A DNA stretch of 21,872 nucleotides from Ophiothrix spiculata (lineage: Eukaryota; Echinodermata; Ophiuroidea; Amphilepidida; Ophiotrichidae): the NCBI GenBank assembly GCA_000969725.1, contig JXSR01S022725.1. The stretch is one strand, 5' to 3'. Made by a program: the position numbers and the translations under genes. Numbering within the stretch: position 1 is the stretch's first letter; each line of letters begins with the position of its first letter. Shown piece after piece: positions 18,942 to 21,872 of this stretch. The notes beneath the pieces are model-generated. The model made no database searches and had not been told where the DNA came from. It worked only from the letters and a program-made list of their open reading frames with translations.

Positions 18942-19637
18942 AGATTTGAAGCATGATGGGCACTATGTCAACATTTTAGAGTAGGTGCTTAGAATTATGC
19001 AATACAGGTTAATTTTGCAAATCTCAGCTCCAAATATTAAGGTTGAACCCAGTATGGTATGAATGATTACTTAACAAAACATTTTTTAAGGATGGGCATA
19101 TTTTGGTAACAATAGGATCCACACTAGTTGATAGCTCCCTATATATTTTACAAGATGATATCGAACAACTAACCTTTGGGTGTGTTATGGATTTCAGGGC
19201 ACTCTAACCCTTCAAATGTCTTGATTTTATCCATGCAGATTTTTATGGTTAGCAGGCAGGTTTCTGACATCTATCACCACCTGTAAAGAAAGTAAAACTA
19301 TTAATGCAACTATCTTTTCACTATAATGTACATTTAGGCCGAGTGACAATTCTGACAAAACTGCATATAGCTAAGTGAAGTGGTAAACTTTTTGAAACCC
19401 TCTTGTACATACCAAATGTCCACTGTTTAAATACCGTTTCCTCTACCCAAACTCAATTGATCGATTCATGCTCGTAAAAGTTTATGAATATATCTTTTCA
19501 ATAAAACTTTAACAAAAATAAAAGGTCCCGATATTATGATTTATGTCTCCTTAGCATCCTGCTATTTTGAGCCAGAGGGGCAAGTACCCTTGCCACCCCC
19601 TGCCCCACCCTTCTCACAGTGCTGCTTACAACTCAAA
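18942..19637. other. Intergenic sequence, mostly unassigned
   Basis: Apart from the candidate exon at 19174-19280, nothing is recognised here. Confidence 0.4.
19174..19280 (-). other. Candidate upstream non-coding exon of the LRR gene
   Basis: On the minus strand a pyrimidine-rich acceptor (TTTCTTTACAG) ends just before 19280, and a good donor (CCCAAAG then GTTAGT) follows 19174. This defines a possible 107-base internal exon about 2.7 kb upstream of the LRR coding exon. Spliced to 16458, its longest ATG reading runs about 31 codons and stops shortly after the junction, so it would be a 5' UTR exon with a short upstream ORF. Splice-like pairs arise by chance, so this is tentative. Confidence 0.25.
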
Positions 19638-19674
19638 CCTAACCCTTATCCTAATCCTAACCCCTAACCCTAAG
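19638..19674. repeat. Degenerate telomere-like (CCCTAA)n tract
   Basis: About six imperfect copies of CCTAACCC/CCTAAT occur in 37 bp, on the C-rich strand. TTAGGG is the telomere repeat of most metazoans, so this is an interstitial telomere-like tract or part of a repeat. Confidence 0.6.
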
Positions 19675-20510
19675 AACGAATGGTGGTAGTCTATTCTAAA
19701 AGTTTTTTGGTCACTGTTATTGGTTCATTTGTCTTGTCGCACTTGCAACCCTCACCTATATAGTAAGCTTGAACCGATGCATCGTATCGGCCATCGCATC
19801 GGGCCAATATTACACCCTATCGGCCAGCCGCGTAACCAGGATTGTCAGTCTGAAGGGGCAAAAGTCGATATCGCCCCTAAAACATCGGTGTCGTCAGTGG
19901 CGGCGTAAGGTTAAAATTTTAGGGGGCGGGGCAGCTAATTTCTTTTTAATCAAAATTTTTCTTGAGCTAAAATGGTCGGAGGCAAATTATTATATTTTGT
20001 AATGCGCGCGTAAGTTAAATCGGCTAATTTCAGCTAAAAATTGTTTTAAAAATCTTGAAATTTCCGTAAAAATTTCAACGCTTTACTGAAATTTGACATA
20101 ATCTCTGACAATTCTTGAAGCGCACAATTTTTTTTTTTGCTTTTTCACATTTAAATTATCAAAAACAAAGGGAAATTCAGTTTCCTTTTCTTTGTTTCTT
20201 CTTTATTTTTTTTTTGTCCACTACCGTATGTATTTTTATACATGTTTTTTGTTATGCAAAACCATATGGCCCCCCTTTCAACGATAAAAAAACCAACATG
20301 CCCCCCCCTTTTTGCTTGACTAAAAACATGTGTACCCCCCTCTTTTCAACCGACCCCACCCCCCATGGGTACAAATAATGAACAGTCCCTTGATGATTTA
20401 TGTTCTAAACATAGCACAAGAACCTCACCTTTTTTCACCCCAGCAAACAATCACCATTTCATCTGCTTTTCAAACATGCAAGGCAAGACATCATCCTTTT
20501 TAATAGCGCC
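19675..20510. other. Low-complexity, C- and G-tract-bearing repeat-like sequence
   Basis: TATCGGCC recurs around 19783-19832. A GGGGGCGGGG run at 19921-19931 is followed by AT-rich DNA and then several C7-C8 runs at 20270-20362. The look is of an old transposon, but no matching ends were established and the open frames have no domains. Confidence 0.35.
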
Positions 20511-20516
20511 ATCTTT

Positions 20517-20792
20517 TGTCGCTCATGGAGCAGAGGTATTGTACCTTCGGATATATTCAGAGTTTGGTCCAATATCCAAGCAGATCACGTAAATCTTCAC
20601 TTGACGCATATACAGCGTGTGCATTTTGTTTCACGCTCAAACCATGTCTGCATTTCAAGTAGTATCTATTGCGACTTGAACTGATCAAAGTATGCCAATT
20701 TTCTCCCAATCCATTTCAGAGACTCTCAAAGTGTTGCACGAGGAGACGTAAAATGCCGGAGGTACAATAACTCGCCTTCTATGAGCGACAGT
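20517..20792. repeat. Inverted repeat unit
   Basis: GTCGCTCATGGAGCAGAGGT..TTGTACC at 20517-20545 is matched in inverse by GGTACAATAACTCGCCTTCT..GAGCGAC at about 20760-20788. Weaker inverse similarity continues inward (TTCAGAGTTTGG against CAGAGACTCTCAAAG). Possibly a MITE; no target duplication was identified. Confidence 0.5.
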
Positions 20793-21680
20793 CCAAGATT
20801 GCAGCCATCCCATAGGATTTACACGGCAGTCAAATCAAGATGGCAGCGAGTCCAGGTTCCCCTATAAAAGTTTCTTGACAAGAGCATATCTACTGGAAAG
20901 AATCACCCATTCAAAACACCTAATCATGTATTGAACTAGCTAGACTACATCAGACAAAATTTCTTATCAAAAATGGTACAAGTTTCTTACCAATCAAACT
21001 GTCACCACTGCTCTTGCTTACACAGATCATAATAGATATTTACTTCTTCAAAACTAAAAAAGCTGAATTGAAAAAGAATGTATTCCGTTAATATCATAAG
21101 CTTAAAATGTGCACTACCTGTACATGTGACCCTCGGTGGAATGCGTTCGCTAAATTTCTATACGGCCAAGACACTGCTAAAATGTAGTGTTTCTAGAATA
21201 CAACATTGATTTCTGTGTTCCATTCCAGTACACTTAATGTTATCATATTTATTACCAAATACCATACCTGCTTGCATTATTTGTATTATTTTGTTTGTTT
21301 GATTATCCATAAGAATGAATAGATTTTAATCACATTTTAATCACACCCACATTCCCAGGTACACTTAAGCTAAATTGAAAAAAAAAGTGATCTCAAGTAG
21401 AAAGCAAAACTATTGTTTAAATTATTAAAAGTCATACGAAATAGTAATTGTGACTGGGGCCTGCATGTCAATTTGAAATGGACTATTAAACCTTTTAGAT
21501 TAAACTTCACTGCACAGAAGTTGGTCCAAAGTATGCTTTGACAAGGATATCTATATCTAATTTATAAATCGGTTATTTTGGTATGACATTAAAGAATATT
21601 TTATGGGTGGACTGTGGTAATATCTTTCTGGACGAAAGACTATTACCTGTAAAGATTTTTAATAAAAATGATGCTGATTT
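20793..21680. other. Unassigned sequence with a possible promoter-like spot
   Basis: AAGATGGCAGC at 20838-20848 resembles a YY1 site and TATAAAAG at 20863-20870 resembles a TATA box, both readable on the plus strand. No gene follows, so no promoter is claimed. Nothing else is recognised. Confidence 0.3.
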
Positions 21681-21872
21681 TTTAACCCATGCACGCAGTG
21701 CCTGGGTTTATAGAACCATGATCATGTCTATCTATCTATCGGTCTATCGTCCAACTTTCGTAAATATGCTTCTTCTCGTATATGCTTCGACGGATTTTCG
21801 TGAAACTCGCACAGGATGATCCTTGGGTAGAGGGGCTATGGGGGTGTTCGCGATTTTGCGACCCGAGGTCAT
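21681..21872 (+). repeat. Repeat running off the right edge
   Basis: AACCCA (21684-21689) and TGGGTT (21703-21708) form a stem around GCACGCAGTGCC, followed by a TCTA microsatellite at 21725-21745. The remaining sequence has the style of an interspersed invertebrate repeat ending in CCCGAGGTCAT at the window edge. The open frame at 21583-21819 crosses into it and is not a gene. Confidence 0.45.

Noticed and set aside
20863-20870. TATAAAAG with an upstream YY1-like site as a promoter
   Set aside because: No gene follows on the plus strand and such motifs are common by chance.

Overview
The window reads as metazoan nuclear DNA. It is AT-rich and gene-poor, has no prokaryotic gene packing, and carries one clear protein-coding gene among many decayed transposable elements. 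The best guess is a marine invertebrate deuterostome such as an echinoderm or hemichordate. That guess rests on CR1/L2-like non-LTR remnants, tRNA-derived SINE heads, many MITEs, AGGTCA-rich repeats and TTAGGG-type telomere-like tracts. It is an inference and no species can be named.

Layout, left to right. 1-835 is unassigned apart from small motifs. 836-1480 is a four-copy tandem repeat of about 160 bp whose later copies carry an RFX X-box-like palindrome. 1575-1810 is an imperfect foldback. 2040-2405 is a TTAA-flanked MITE, followed by a SINE. 3402-4250 is the 3' end of a CR1/L2-like retrotransposon on the minus strand, with its 3' hairpin and tail. 4690-5180 is a second non-LTR 3' end on the plus strand. 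5200-5950 holds three tRNA-derived SINE pieces and a TAA-flanked Harbinger-like MITE. 7310-7407 is another tRNA-like head. A non-LTR tail, a perfect hairpin and a MITE lie at 8190-8980, and an AGGTCA-rich complex repeat at 9190-9812. A frameshifted non-LTR 3' end lies at 10741-11150.

11702-14948 is a dense transposon cluster: a TTAA/CCC element, then two mariner-like elements with roughly 200-bp terminal inverted repeats abutting at one TATA, with a hAT-like MITE nested in the first, then a 168-bp MITE. Next to it on the minus strand is the single convincing gene (coding 15012-16397), a 461-residue single-pass membrane protein with a signal peptide and about nine leucine-rich repeats. It has a 3' splice site just upstream in its 5' UTR, and the nearest downstream AATAAA lies inside the 168-bp MITE.

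Upstream of the gene, 16595-17299 is a foldback element packed with 24 CCATGG palindromes. 18019-18206 is a short Penelope-like unit bounded by 12-bp direct repeats, carrying a hammerhead-ribozyme-like fold. 18227-18941 is a MITE split by a retroelement piece with an 8-bp target duplication. 19638-19674 is a telomere-like tract. The remainder to 21872 is repeat-derived or unassigned.

The most interesting items are the hammerhead-like unit, the CCATGG foldback, the abutting long-TIR mariner-like pair, and the MITE that appears to supply the gene's polyadenylation signal. There is no operon-like cooperation between genes here; the story is one receptor-like gene embedded in nested mobile elements.
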